Positions 24,994-33,958 of a DNA stretch of 63,108 nucleotides are shown here, in pieces (positions within the stretch are counted from its first letter, which is position 1; each line of letters starts with the position of its first letter). The stretch is from positions 1 through 63,108 of IMG/VR virus record IMGVR_UViG_3300032322_001062; one strand, written 5' to 3'. A model generated the notes under the pieces. That model was not told the origin of the DNA. It saw only the letters and a list, made by a program, of their open reading frames with translations, and did not search any database. The stretch comes from a virus. Both the position numbers and the translations under genes were made by a program.

Positions 24994-25208
24994 ACGAGCT
25001 TGCCGAAATGGAAGCTGCCGCTATCGGCCACGACATGCATGTCATGGCTGACGAGTTGAAGGATCGGTTGAAGCGGACGGCCCTCGAATGGGGGCTTTTC
25101 GCTGACAGGCTGGATGAATTGGAGATGCTGCACTATGAGCTTTATGTCCTTTGTCAGCGGTTTTTTGCCCTCGAAGCCGGTCGAGGGGCCGGTGATCGTG
25201 GGGAATGA
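24990..25208 (+). CDS. Small hypothetical protein (overlaps next gene)
   Basis: A 72-residue acidic helical protein from GTG 24990 with AGGAGGG upstream. Its last 74 bp overlap the next gene in another frame, an unusually long overlap in this compact cluster. No family recognised. Confidence 0.5.
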   Translation: MNELAEMEAAAIGHDMHVMADELKDRLKRTALEWGLFADRLDELEMLHYELYVLCQRFFALEAGRGAGDRGE

Positions 25209-25491
25209 CAGCATCAGTCGGCAGTTCTGCCAGTTCATGAAGGCGTCCTTCAAGATTGATGAGAAGGATATCCTCGCCGACATGGTGGTGTTCTGGCGTG
25301 AGGTCACAACGGAGGACGAAACTGACGTAGAATTGCAGCAGATTGCGCTGACCCGCGTCGAGGTGGATGGCTACAAGCTCACGGATGATGAGCTTCTGGA
25401 CTTCGCCTCGGCATACGAAGATGAATACATGGAGACGCTCGAATGGATCGCTCTCTCATCAATCGACTCAGCCGTAACATCACCCTGCTGA
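25135..25491 (+). CDS. Hypothetical acidic protein
   Basis: A 118-residue protein from ATG 25135 inside the previous gene. The C-terminal half is acidic (TDVELQQ..., LTDDELLDFASAYEDEYMETLEW). It overlaps the GP88-like gene by 49 bp. No function inferred. Confidence 0.5.
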   Translation: MSFMSFVSGFLPSKPVEGPVIVGNDSISRQFCQFMKASFKIDEKDILADMVVFWREVTTEDETDVELQQIALTRVEVDGYKLTDDELLDFASAYEDEYMETLEWIALSSIDSAVTSPC

Positions 25492-26153
25492 CGGTCGGCA
25501 ATCCTAAGATTGTCAAGTCTATCGGCGAGGGCTACGCAACGGCGGGCCTTTCGTTGGCCCCGGCATGGGAATCCGGGCACAACACCTGCCCGAACCACAG
25601 CACGGCTTGCTCTGCTGCCTGCTTGAATAAGGCGGGCCGTGGTGCCATGCGGAATGTGCAGGAAGCGCGCGTCCGTAAGACCAAGATGTTCTTTGAGGCG
25701 CGCGACCACTTCGTCGATCACCTCAACGCCGACATCTACCAGTTCTGCAAGAATGCCCGCGAGTTGGGCATGAAGGTGGCGCTTCGCCTCAACATCCTGT
25801 CGGATATCCGGTGGGAGCGTGAAGGCATCATGAAGCGTTGGCCCGACATCCAGTTCTATGACTACACCAAGATTCCTAACCGGAAGAACCTGCCGTCCAA
25901 CTACAAGTTGACGTTCTCATTCTCCGGCAACAATCTTGATGCTTGCAGGAAGGCGCTCGCCAATGGTATGGGCGTGGCGGTTCCCTTCCTCGATGCCTTG
26001 CCTGAGACTTGGCTTGGGCATAAAGTCATTGACGGCGACGCCAATGACCTGCGTTTCCTTGACCCCACCCCTTGCATCGTGGGCCTTCGTGCGAAGGGTC
26101 CGCTCCGCAAGCTCCCGCAGTCTCCTTTTCTGGGTAACAACCATGCAGTCTAA
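25443..26153 (+). CDS. GP88-like phage protein
   Basis: A 236-residue protein with the layout of the mycobacteriophage gene-product-88 family: GYATAGLSLAPAWESG, then CPNHSTACSAACLNKAGRG with clustered Cys (about residues 50-65), an ALRLNILSDIRWE segment, and FYDYTKIPNR. The Cys-rich segment may bind metal. Biochemical function of the family is not known to me. The frame runs over the start of 26143-26388. Confidence 0.75.
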   Translation: MDRSLINRLSRNITLLTVGNPKIVKSIGEGYATAGLSLAPAWESGHNTCPNHSTACSAACLNKAGRGAMRNVQEARVRKTKMFFEARDHFVDHLNADIYQFCKNARELGMKVALRLNILSDIRWEREGIMKRWPDIQFYDYTKIPNRKNLPSNYKLTFSFSGNNLDACRKALANGMGVAVPFLDALPETWLGHKVIDGDANDLRFLDPTPCIVGLRAKGPLRKLPQSPFLGNNHAV

Positions 26154-26388
26154 GTCTTCCGCGCAGGCTCCGGCCTTCGACCTCTCCGTCCGCATTGACG
26201 GGCGCGTTAACGTTTGGGCGTGGCTGCCGTGGCCCGACGCCGACCTCGACAATAACTCGGGGCGCCTTGCGCTGTTCATGAGGAACACGCTGGGCTGGCG
26301 TTCCTACGGCTGGCAGATTGTGCATGTCGCTGCTTCTGAGGCCGACGCCCAGAAGTGGCTCGTCAAGAACCCGATGAAGAAGGGCTGA
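26143..26388 (+). CDS. Hypothetical protein upstream of rIIA-like gene
   Basis: A 81-residue protein from ATG 26143, overlapping the GP88 end by 11 bp. It reads like a small beta-alpha domain (FDLSVRIDGRVNVWAWLPW...AQKWLVKNP). It ends 4 bp before the rIIA-like start, so it is probably in the same mRNA. Confidence 0.55.
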   Translation: MQSKSSAQAPAFDLSVRIDGRVNVWAWLPWPDADLDNNSGRLALFMRNTLGWRSYGWQIVHVAASEADAQKWLVKNPMKKG

Positions 26389-26392
26389 CCCC

Positions 26393-28483
26393 ATGTTGCT
26401 CGCAACCAAGGACGAAACCATCGAGTCCGCTGGCCTCGGCGAAGGCGGCGCCTTCACGATTGCGGCCTCGGCCAAGGCGTTCGAGGTGCTGTCCTCGAAC
26501 CTCTACCAGAACAAGATCCTGGCGGTTATCCGCGAGATCACCTGCAATGCGGCTGACGCCCACCGGCTGACGGATCGCCCGCTCTCCGACATTGAGGTGC
26601 ATCTGCCCTCCGTCGCCGAGCCTTACTTCAGCGTGCGTGACTACGGCCCCGGCCTGTCCAACGCCGATTGCATCAGCCTTTACACCACCTACTTCCGCTC
26701 GACCAAGGACCACGACAACTCGGCGATTGGCGGCTTCGGCCTTGGTTCCAAGTCGCCGTTCGCCGTGACCGACCAGTTCACTATCGTGTCGCATCACGGC
26801 GGCTGGAAGCGCACCTACATTTGCTTCAAGTCGAACGGCCAGCCGTCCATCTATCTGGCTGGGCAGGAAATCCTTGAGGACTCCGACGACACTGGCCTCA
26901 TGGTCAAGGTCGCCTCGAAGGACTGGTATGCATGGGACCGCGAGGCTAAGAACTTCTTCCAGTGGTGGCCCGAACTGCCCAAGATCACCGGCTCATGGGC
27001 CTTCAAGGTCGATCCCGTTTGGGATGGCATTGGCGATACTGGCATGGTGTCGCCGACCAAGGTGGACGGCCAGCCCGAATGGGCTTTCCTTCCCTTTGGC
27101 AATGGCAATCAGGTGTTCATGGGGCTGGTCACCTACCCGCTGAACCTTGACGCCATTCCTAATATGCCTGACGAACTGCGCTCCTTCTTCACCAACACGT
27201 CTATCTTCCTGCGCTTTGCGGTCGGCGACCTGTCGATCAGCCCGTCCCGCGAAGCCCTGTCCTACGATCCTGCCACCTGCAACGCGATCATTGACAAGCT
27301 CAAGGCTGTGATCCGCGATGCAACGGCGGCTTTCCGCACCGGCCTTGCTGCCCAGCCCGACCTCTACCATGCCCGTCGCCATGTCTACGGCAGCGAGAAC
27401 AAGGGTGTCCTCACCCTCATGGAGAAGCTGGCCACGGCCAACAAGCTGTTGTGGAAGGGCAGGCCGGTGCCCCGCAACGTCAGCAGCAACATCGACAACT
27501 TCGGTGAGGGCGTTCATGCTGACCTGATCGGCAAGAAGTCCTATCACAAGAAGGCGCAGCGTCACGTCCAGAACGCTGTGATGTATGACCACTCGGCGAC
27601 CAGTAAGGACAAGTTGTTCTGGTCTAAGACGCCGCCCCGCAACTACGTCGCTGTGCTGACTGACTATTTCGGCGGCGCCCCTGCTTGGCGTGGTCTTATC
27701 CTGCGTGGCGGTGACTACGACGACATCTGCAAGTTCTGTGAAACGATGGGCCTGCCGCAGCCCATTGACTATGCTTCACTTCCTGTGCCCGTCAAGGTTC
27801 CGACGGCACGCGGCACCGTCAGCCGCACCACTGGCTACACCTTCGATACCAATGCGCTTTCCTACAATCGTTCGACTGTTCCGCTCGACCTCAACGGCGG
27901 CGGTCTCTACCTCGACTTCACCGACGGCAAGCCTCACTACTCGCAGCAGCGTGCGCTCACTGTCCTCTTTTCTGGCGGCTTCTTCGCTGGCAATGAGCCG
28001 CGCGTCATTGGTCTGCCCAACCCGGCCAAGCGCCCCGCCAATCTCAAGCTGGCGCTTGCCCTCAACGAATGGGCCGCGTTTGACACTACGTGGTTTCAGG
28101 AAAACGTCAGCGAGGAATGGCTTGAACGTGCTGTGTGTGCCAACAACATTCGCAACTGGCTGATGCGTAACTTCTACGGCTGCGCCAAGGTTCTGCGCAC
28201 CGCCCACGCCAACAATTCTTGGCGGGGTGCCGACGACTTCTTCAATCTTGTGGCGCCTTACTTTAATGGTTCGGGCGATGTTTTTCAGCCCGGCCACCTC
28301 AACTACGATGCCTTCGCTGCTCATGCTTCCGGGGAGCAGTCCGATGCTATCCAGCGGGGCATCGACGCTGCCCAACAGGCGGAGGTCAAGTGGCATAAGT
28401 TCCTTGATGCCAACCCGATGATGCGCTACACTCCGCTGAACAACGTCCCGACCGACATCCTCAACGCTTACATCAACCGCTGA
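26393..28483 (+). CDS. rIIA: rIIA-like protein (GHKL ATPase)
   Basis: A 696-residue protein resembling T4 RIIA. GHKL/Hsp90-type ATPase motifs: REITCNAADAH (E48, N52, D55), DYGPG (D83-G87) and GGFGLGSKSPF (G114-G118). The C-terminal part is large and without recognisable domain. In T4, RIIA and RIIB together overcome Rex exclusion of lambda lysogens and affect membrane events in infection. The pairing with an rIIB-like gene 17 bp downstream strongly supports the call. Confidence 0.88.
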   Translation: MLLATKDETIESAGLGEGGAFTIAASAKAFEVLSSNLYQNKILAVIREITCNAADAHRLTDRPLSDIEVHLPSVAEPYFSVRDYGPGLSNADCISLYTTYFRSTKDHDNSAIGGFGLGSKSPFAVTDQFTIVSHHGGWKRTYICFKSNGQPSIYLAGQEILEDSDDTGLMVKVASKDWYAWDREAKNFFQWWPELPKITGSWAFKVDPVWDGIGDTGMVSPTKVDGQPEWAFLPFGNGNQVFMGLVTYPLNLDAIPNMPDELRSFFTNTSIFLRFAVGDLSISPSREALSYDPATCNAIIDKLKAVIRDATAAFRTGLAAQPDLYHARRHVYGSENKGVLTLMEKLATANKLLWKGRPVPRNVSSNIDNFGEGVHADLIGKKSYHKKAQRHVQNAVMYDHSATSKDKLFWSKTPPRNYVAVLTDYFGGAPAWRGLILRGGDYDDICKFCETMGLPQPIDYASLPVPVKVPTARGTVSRTTGYTFDTNALSYNRSTVPLDLNGGGLYLDFTDGKPHYSQQRALTVLFSGGFFAGNEPRVIGLPNPAKRPANLKLALALNEWAAFDTTWFQENVSEEWLERAVCANNIRNWLMRNFYGCAKVLRTAHANNSWRGADDFFNLVAPYFNGSGDVFQPGHLNYDAFAAHASGEQSDAIQRGIDAAQQAEVKWHKFLDANPMMRYTPLNNVPTDILNAYINR

Positions 28484-28500
28484 AACAGGAGACACATCCT

Positions 28501-29316
28501 ATGATCCCCTTCATCCTCAAGAGCGACTCCGTTGCCCTGTTCCCCGCTGGTAAGGACCCGATCCTTATCGACGTGGACCACTTCAACTTCGACATGGTTG
28601 TCGAGGCCATCCGCGCTGGCAAGTTCGAGGAGGCTGTCGAACTGGCCTCCGTTAAGAACTTCCTCGCCAAGGTGACCGGCGGCGCCGTCTCCATCACCGA
28701 GCAGGGCGTCGTCTATGGCGGCGAACCCCTGACCAACTACCTTGCCGACAAGATGATGATCTTCTTCAAGCAGGGGCTGCCCGTCGAACACTACTGCCAC
28801 TTCCTCTCGAACCTCATGGCCAACCCGTCCATGACGGCGCGCAAGGAACTCTACCTGTTCCTCGAGGCTGCCAACCTGCCGGTCACTGAGGACGGCTGCT
28901 TCCTCGCCTACAAGGCGGTGCGCTCCGACTACAAGGACATCCACTCGGGCAAGTTCGACAACTCGCCGGGCACCGTTCATCTGATGGCGCGCCATGACGT
29001 TGACGACAACCGCAACGTGACGTGCAGCTACGGCTTCCATGCTGCCGCCTACGAATACGCCAAGAACTTCATGCAGTCCGACGGCAAGATGGTCGCGGTT
29101 AAGATCAACCCGGCCCACGTGGTGTCGGTGCCCGCTGACTACGGCAACCAGAAGCTGCGCTGCTGCTCCTACACCGTCATGTTCGAGGTGCCGGGCGCCG
29201 CTGACATCTTCAAGAACAAGTCCTATATGGAGTCGGCCGGTGAGCCGCTGCCCGATGCCGAGGAGCGTTCCTACTTCTGGGGCGACGTCTTCGACGAGGA
29301 CGACGGCGACATCTAA
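28501..29316 (+). CDS. rIIB: rIIB-like protein
   Basis: A 271-residue protein resembling T4 RIIB: an N-terminal region (residues 1-85), then LEAANLPVTEDGCFLAYKAVRSDYKDIHSG (about 120-150) and a CSYGFHAAAYEYAKNFM segment, typical of the RIIB C-terminal domain. It follows rIIA in the same operon with a CAGGAGAC site. A terminator hairpin follows directly. Confidence 0.85.
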   Translation: MIPFILKSDSVALFPAGKDPILIDVDHFNFDMVVEAIRAGKFEEAVELASVKNFLAKVTGGAVSITEQGVVYGGEPLTNYLADKMMIFFKQGLPVEHYCHFLSNLMANPSMTARKELYLFLEAANLPVTEDGCFLAYKAVRSDYKDIHSGKFDNSPGTVHLMARHDVDDNRNVTCSYGFHAAAYEYAKNFMQSDGKMVAVKINPAHVVSVPADYGNQKLRCCSYTVMFEVPGAADIFKNKSYMESAGEPLPDAEERSYFWGDVFDEDDGDI

Positions 29317-29328
29317 CGTCGCCTAGGT

Positions 29329-29355
29329 GGGGGAGGGCTTCGGCTCTCCCCCTTT
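29329..29355 (+). terminator. Terminator after rIIB-like gene
   Basis: GGGGGAGGGC-TTCG-GCTCTCCCCC with a TTCG loop, followed by TTTACT. A stable GC stem with a short T-run suggests partial or full termination. Confidence 0.65.
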
Positions 29356-29377
29356 ACTGCTTCAATGGAGTTTGGAT

Positions 29378-29668
29378 ATGGCTGATGAACTTAGTGCATG
29401 TGATGCTGCTGCTCCTGCTGCTGCTTCTCCTTTAGAAAAGCTTACGCGCGCCCAGGTTTTTGCCCGTGATCCCGAGGCGCTGTCCGATACCGACCTCGCC
29501 TTCGCCATCGAGGAGCTTAAGAAGATCAACCTGCGGAACCGCAAGGCCCGTGCCGACGACGCCTTCCTTGCCGAAACCGCAACCAAGATGAAGAAGGCGA
29601 ACACCGCAACCCGCAAGAAGAAGGGAGCCGCCGTCATGGCCGCCGACATTTTGGACGTAAAGCTGTGA
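29378..29668 (+). CDS. Small Ala/Lys-rich hypothetical protein
   Basis: A 96-residue protein from ATG 29378 (preceded by GGAG). N-terminal Ala-rich stretch, central acidic helix and a basic run (KMKKANTATRKKKG). It overlaps the next GTG start. No family recognised. Confidence 0.55.
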   Translation: MADELSACDAAAPAAASPLEKLTRAQVFARDPEALSDTDLAFAIEELKKINLRNRKARADDAFLAETATKMKKANTATRKKKGAAVMAADILDVKL

Positions 29669-30132
29669 CCGACACCAGCGACGAAGCCATCAATGCCATG
29701 AAGAAGTTTCTGACTGGCACGGGCGTCATCTATGCACAGGGCAATCTTTGGGCGTGGGATATTTCTTCCATGCTTTCCGCTCTGCGGGATGAGCGCAACG
29801 CCTTGCGGACTAAGGTCGCATGGTGGGAAGCGCAGAGCCGCGAAATGCTTGAGGCTGTCGAGAAGGCCGACTGGAACGAGGCGGCATTGCTAGACCGCAT
29901 CATCGTGTGGGATCGGTGGATCGAGAAGGGCATCGCACCAGAGGGGACTAAGGAAGCGCGCGACGCTGCGATGCAGATCATTATCGAGAGGGTTAATCGG
30001 CTGCGGGAGGCGCTGCGGGATATTGTCGAGGCTTGGGATTGGTGGCAGCGGGACACTGTCGACCGTTGTCAGTCTGTCCCCGGCGAGGCCATCGCACATG
30101 CCCGCGCAGCACTTGGGGAGGACCGCGAATGA
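29665..30132 (+). CDS. Hypothetical coiled-coil protein
   Basis: A 155-residue protein from GTG 29665 (CTGTGA overlap). Mostly helical with heptads and many Trp (WAWDISSML, VAWWEAQSREML). The stop overlaps the nuclease ATG at 30129. No function inferred. Confidence 0.55.
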   Translation: MTDTSDEAINAMKKFLTGTGVIYAQGNLWAWDISSMLSALRDERNALRTKVAWWEAQSREMLEAVEKADWNEAALLDRIIVWDRWIEKGIAPEGTKEARDAAMQIIIERVNRLREALRDIVEAWDWWQRDTVDRCQSVPGEAIAHARAALGEDRE

Positions 30133-31016
30133 AGCTGACGAATAAGAATGGGATGCCCGAGCCGCTGGTCGTGGCAGTGGGTAATGATTCCTATACGAAG
30201 GGCGATGCGGATATCTCGGTCACCGAGTTGCTGACGCCGCCTCAGTTGCGACAGCTTCGCATCAAGCATGACCATGAGCTTGAGGAGGATGTGACGGATA
30301 GGATGTGGTCCCTGCTTGGGCAGGGCGTCCATCATATCATCGAGCGGGCTGGCTTGGGTTTGCCTGCCTCGCTGAACGAGGCGACCGTCTACTCCGTCTA
30401 TGATGGGTGGAAGGTGAAGGGCCAGATCGATCACGTTGCCCTCGACAACGGCACGCTGTTCGACTTCAAGGTCACCTCAGTTGCCAAGGTGCGGGGCGGT
30501 ATCCCGGCCCGTGAGTGGGTGCAGCAGACCAACATCTACCGGCGCCTGCTGTCCCGTGAGAAGGGCTTGGAGATCGGGGGCATCGCAGTCATCGCCATCC
30601 TGCGTGACTGGTCCCGCAACCAGCTTGCCAGCAGCACTAACTATCCGCCTGCTCCTGCCATGCGTTTCGACATTCCGTTGTGGGATGCGGACGAAGCCGA
30701 TGCTTTCATTGCTAGGCGCATTGGTATGCATCAGACGGAGGTGCCCGATCCCTGCACCGAGGAAGAAGTTTGGGCGCGGCCCGAACGCTTCGCGGTGATG
30801 AAGGGCACCAACAAGCGTGCCATCCGCGTCTACGATAACGAGGAGGAAGCGCAGATGCTTGCCTCCGTTACCAAGGATGCGTATGTAGAAGTGCGCCCCG
30901 GCATGGCGGTTCGCTGCCAGTCGTGGTGCCCGGTGGCTAGGTTCTGCCCGCAGTGGCAGGCCGATCCCCGTCGCAAGATCAGCGAAGACATCATGGAGAC
31001 CATGTTCAATGCCTAA
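30129..31016 (+). CDS. RecB/Cas4-like PD-(D/E)XK exonuclease
   Basis: A 295-residue protein. The nuclease core shows GQGVHHIIERAG (about 63-74), GQIDHVALDNGTLFDFKVTS with the D...DxK catalytic pattern (about 98-117), and a QTNIYRRLL motif. A C-terminal CQSWCPVARFC cluster, with an earlier lone Cys, could hold an iron-sulfur centre as in Cas4/AddB. It probably resects DNA ends for recombination or replication with the adjacent Sak4-like ATPase (8-bp overlap). Confidence 0.82.
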   Translation: MKLTNKNGMPEPLVVAVGNDSYTKGDADISVTELLTPPQLRQLRIKHDHELEEDVTDRMWSLLGQGVHHIIERAGLGLPASLNEATVYSVYDGWKVKGQIDHVALDNGTLFDFKVTSVAKVRGGIPAREWVQQTNIYRRLLSREKGLEIGGIAVIAILRDWSRNQLASSTNYPPAPAMRFDIPLWDADEADAFIARRIGMHQTEVPDPCTEEEVWARPERFAVMKGTNKRAIRVYDNEEEAQMLASVTKDAYVEVRPGMAVRCQSWCPVARFCPQWQADPRRKISEDIMETMFNA

Positions 31017-31815
31017 GATCACCGCAACCACCCCGCCTCCCCGCATCCTCATCTGTGGCGAGCCTGCCTCCGGCAAGACCGGTGCGCTGGCCCAGCTTGC
31101 GAACGCCGGCTACCGGCTGATGATCCACGACTTCGACCAGAACACGCGGGTCATTTCGTCCTACCTCAACAGCAATGCGGCTGACGTTTACGTCTCGACC
31201 TACGCCGCAGCCAAGATCACCAGCACCAACCTGTTCTCCGGTGCGACGGGGCAGGCATCGAAGCAGGCGCTCGAAGAACTGCGGCGCTTCTGCAAGATGC
31301 TCGAACACTGGAAGGTGCCGGGCGGCGAGGACCTTGGCCCGTCGTCGGGCTGGACCGCAAAGGATGTGGTCATCATCGACAGCGGCACCTTCCTTGGCGA
31401 TCTGCTGCTGCTTGCCGCGCATGAGGACCCGGAGACGAAGCGTGATCTGCGCTCGCTCTACAACGTGGCTGGCCGCTACTACAGCGCCATCCTCGACCAC
31501 CTCACCGGCAACAAGATGGGAGCGTCCGTCATTGTGCTGACGCACATCATGCAGATCGGCGACAAGGACGATCAGGGCAAGATCATCAGCAACGCCCGTG
31601 ACATCCCGGTCGGCGTCGGCGAGAAGTTCTCGAAGAAGATGCAGACCTACTTCTCCGACATCTGGCACCTCGAAGTGGGGCGCGACGGCAAGCGCACCTT
31701 CAAGACGTCGGCCACCAACAAGGCCGCGCTGCGTTCCTCTGCGCCCAACGTCATCAAGGGTGTCGAGGAGTTCGACCTCGCCTCGATGATGAACCGTCTC
31801 ACCGGGAGCAAGTGA
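31009..31815 (+). CDS. Sak4-like RecA-fold recombinase ATPase
   Basis: A 268-residue ATPase with Walker A CGEPASGKT (about 16-24) and Walker B VVIIDSG (about 121-127). A SVIVLTHIM segment follows, as in RecA/DnaB-type folds, with RTFKTSATNKAALRSSAP near the C-terminus. This matches phage Sak4-type single-strand annealing/recombination ATPases. With the nuclease upstream and SSB-like protein downstream it makes a recombination module. Confidence 0.82.
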   Translation: MPKITATTPPPRILICGEPASGKTGALAQLANAGYRLMIHDFDQNTRVISSYLNSNAADVYVSTYAAAKITSTNLFSGATGQASKQALEELRRFCKMLEHWKVPGGEDLGPSSGWTAKDVVIIDSGTFLGDLLLLAAHEDPETKRDLRSLYNVAGRYYSAILDHLTGNKMGASVIVLTHIMQIGDKDDQGKIISNARDIPVGVGEKFSKKMQTYFSDIWHLEVGRDGKRTFKTSATNKAALRSSAPNVIKGVEEFDLASMMNRLTGSK

Positions 31816-31816
31816 C

Positions 31817-32044
31817 ATGCCGCACCTGATTCGCTTCAAGCGTAGGAAGAACATCGCTCGTGAGTATGCCTACATCTACGTCAATGTAGCAGTCATCCAT
31901 TCAGTCTTGCCCCATGAGGATGGGTCCTTGGTTTGTTATGGCAATACCGAGGAGGTTTATGTCGAACATAAGCCGGGCGATATCGTCCTTGCTATCGAAA
32001 GCGACGACGTTTCCGTCACTGATGGGCTGTCCGTCGGGGACTGA
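31817..32044 (+). CDS. Small hypothetical protein
   Basis: A 75-residue beta-rich protein from ATG 31817, one base after the Sak4 gene. The N-terminus is basic, the C-terminus acidic. Likely cotranscribed with the recombination module. No family recognised. Confidence 0.55.
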   Translation: MPHLIRFKRRKNIAREYAYIYVNVAVIHSVLPHEDGSLVCYGNTEEVYVEHKPGDIVLAIESDDVSVTDGLSVGD

Positions 32045-32065
32045 AAAAAAATTTCCGGGCAGGAC

Positions 32066-32094
32066 TTGACGGGGTGGCAGCCCGGATGTATATG
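32066..32094 (+). promoter_or_regulatory. Sigma70-like promoter for the SSB-like gene
   Basis: TTGACG (32066-32071), 17-bp spacer, TATATG (32089-32094). It follows a poly-A patch (32044-32050) and reads into ATG 32135, which has a GGAG site. Confidence 0.6.
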
Positions 32095-32134
32095 CCGCCT
32101 CGTCCTTAGCGGACACAACCTGTGGAGAACAGCT

Positions 32135-32593
32135 ATGGCTGACCTTTTTGATACCGTGATCGAGAACACCGCCTCTGAGCGCCCCGCCTTCCGTCAGGCG
32201 CCGGCCGGTGACTACATTGCCACTGTGCGTGCGGCCAAGATTGTGAAGGCCAACTCCGGCACGCAGGGCATCGAGCTTGAGTTCACGCTGCTCGACGCCA
32301 TGCACGATGGCGACATGACGGGCGTTGACCTGTCGAAGTGCCGCCTGCGTGATACGCAGTGGGTGTCTGAGAAGACGCTGCCGTATGTGCAGGAGCGCCT
32401 GTCTCGCATCGCCCCGGAAACGGTGGGCAACAGCATCCGCGATGCCCTCGACATCCTCCCGGGTAACGAGGTCGTCGTGAACCTGTCGCATGAGACTGCC
32501 AACCGTGATGGCACGCCGCTCAACACGCCGCGCCTCAAGGTCGACCGCTACTACTCGGTCGAGTGGTACATGGCCAACAAGAAGGCCGCCTAA
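32135..32593 (+). CDS. Putative ssDNA-binding protein
   Basis: A 152-residue protein from ATG 32135 with its own promoter and terminator, suggesting high expression. The central part (AGDYIATVRAAKIVKANSGT, GIELEFTLLDAMHDGDMTG) is consistent with an OB-like beta barrel. It resembles phage SSB-like proteins that follow Sak4 and nuclease genes. The call rests on context and fold impression; no acidic C-terminal tip typical of host SSB is present. Confidence 0.6.
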   Translation: MADLFDTVIENTASERPAFRQAPAGDYIATVRAAKIVKANSGTQGIELEFTLLDAMHDGDMTGVDLSKCRLRDTQWVSEKTLPYVQERLSRIAPETVGNSIRDALDILPGNEVVVNLSHETANRDGTPLNTPRLKVDRYYSVEWYMANKKAA

Positions 32594-32631
32594 TCTAGCG
32601 GCGACTATGTTTCCTGTGGCATGAAACTCAA

Positions 32632-32664
32632 GGGGAGTGGGCAGCAGCCTGCTCCCCTCTTTTC
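32632..32664 (+). terminator. Terminator after SSB-like gene
   Basis: GGGGAG (32632-32637) pairs with CTCCCC (32652-32657) with an inner GGC/GCC stem, followed by TCTTTTC. Confidence 0.65.
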
Positions 32665-32677
32665 ATTGGAGACAACG

Positions 32678-32926
32678 ATGCTTCCCCGCAAAACCCGCGA
32701 ACACCTCGAACCCGCGCTCCAATACCTCAAACAAGAAAACGTTCCTTACGATGTAATCCACGCCGGCAAGCACGGCTGCCTGACCACCCAGATCGGCGAC
32801 CGCACCGTCAAGTGGTTCTTCTCCATGTCGCCGTCCGACACGCGCTCTGCGCTCAACTTCAAGGCCAAGATCAAGCGCGCTGTTCAGCGTCACCGTGAAA
32901 ACATCAGCAGCAAGGAGACCGTATGA
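32678..32926 (+). CDS. Small hypothetical protein
   Basis: A 82-residue basic protein from ATG 32678 (GGAGAC site). Contains a HAGKHGCLTTQIGDRTVKWFFSMSPSD strand-rich centre and a basic helical end, resembling small phage nucleic-acid-associated proteins. The stop overlaps the next start. Confidence 0.55.
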   Translation: MLPRKTREHLEPALQYLKQENVPYDVIHAGKHGCLTTQIGDRTVKWFFSMSPSDTRSALNFKAKIKRAVQRHRENISSKETV

Positions 32927-33492
32927 TGCGCGTCCTCGTCGCCTGCGAATACAGCGGCACCGTCCGCGATGCCTTCCGTGCCCTAGGACATGATGCCTGG
33001 TCTTGTGATCTTCTTCCTACTGAGAGCGCCGACACCGAGCATCACTATCAGGGCAACGTCCTCGACGTCATCGCCGAGGAAGAGTGGGATCTGATGATCG
33101 CCCATCCGCCCTGCACCCACCTCGCCGTCTCCGGCGCCCGCTGGTTCAAGGACAAGCTGTTCGAGCAGGGCGAGGCCCTCGACTTCGTTCGCGCTCTGAT
33201 GGCTGCGCCGATCCCTTGCATCGCCATCGAGAATCCGATCAGCATCATCAGCAGCCGCATCCGCAAGCCCGATCAGATCATCCAGCCTTGGCAGTTTGGT
33301 CACGGCGAAACCAAGGCAACGTGTCTGTGGCTGAAGAACCTGCCGCTGCTCAAGCCCACCAACATTGTCGAAGGGCGTGAGGCTCGCATCCACAAGATGC
33401 CGCCCTCGAAGGATCGGTGGAAGCTGCGTAGCACCACCTACACCGGCATCGCAGCGGCGATGGCAGAGCAGTGGGGCGGTCATGCAGATTGA
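32923..33492 (+). CDS. DNA (cytosine) methyltransferase-like protein
   Basis: A 189-residue Rossmann-type protein. Seen: RVLVACEYSGTVRDAF (SAM-binding strand and loop), WDLMIAHPPCTHLAVSGARWF (a PPC motif like the C5-methylase catalytic loop) and AIENPISIIS (ENP motif). It is far shorter than full C5 methylases, and the usual target-recognition domain is absent. It belongs to the small phage methylase-like family and could modify phage DNA or be degenerate. Confidence 0.7.
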   Translation: MMRVLVACEYSGTVRDAFRALGHDAWSCDLLPTESADTEHHYQGNVLDVIAEEEWDLMIAHPPCTHLAVSGARWFKDKLFEQGEALDFVRALMAAPIPCIAIENPISIISSRIRKPDQIIQPWQFGHGETKATCLWLKNLPLLKPTNIVEGREARIHKMPPSKDRWKLRSTTYTGIAAAMAEQWGGHAD

Positions 33493-33706
33493 TGTCTATG
33501 CCACTGACACGGTGCCGGCGCACGACCTCCGTCGCCGCATCACCAACGAACTGGCGGCGGCTGGCGAACTCACCACTGAGATCATCGCGCGTGGCGGCTG
33601 GTGGTATGTAGTCAACGGGGTGGGCGGGGCATGTCACGGCGTGCCCTACCGCACCGCTTCCGCTGCATCGACCGCTTATGAAGCGGCACTCAAGGAGCGC
33701 AGCTAG
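33482..33706 (+). CDS. Small hypothetical protein
   Basis: A 74-residue protein from ATG 33482 overlapping the methylase end by 11 bp. It has a small alpha/beta pattern with WWYVVNGVGGACHGVPYRT. No family recognised. Confidence 0.5.
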   Translation: MQIDVYATDTVPAHDLRRRITNELAAAGELTTEIIARGGWWYVVNGVGGACHGVPYRTASAASTAYEAALKERS

Positions 33707-33958
33707 ATGTATGTCCTGCTGATCCTGCTGGCAGGCAACGTGGCCGGGGTGTTGCCGCAAGTAACGTGGCACCTCGATCTTCAGTCCTGTCAGAACGCCT
33801 CCATGTTGGAGCATCGCCGCATCTTGGCACGCGGCGCCCGCGTCGAGCATATGTCTTGCTCGCGTGCAGAATTGCCTCGCCTTCCCGCACTCGGCGCTGA
33901 ATTTGTAGATTGCACTGGGCGCGGCGAAGCGTTACAATGTCCCGTCTTTCCTCGCTAG
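33707..33958 (+). CDS. Small exported-type protein
   Basis: A 83-residue protein from ATG 33707. The first 17 residues are a hydrophobic segment (MYVLLILLAGNVAGVLP), like a signal peptide or anchor. The remainder has four cysteines, which could pair in the periplasm. It follows the previous stop directly. Possible envelope or superinfection factor (speculative). Confidence 0.5.
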   Translation: MYVLLILLAGNVAGVLPQVTWHLDLQSCQNASMLEHRRILARGARVEHMSCSRAELPRLPALGAEFVDCTGRGEALQCPVFPR

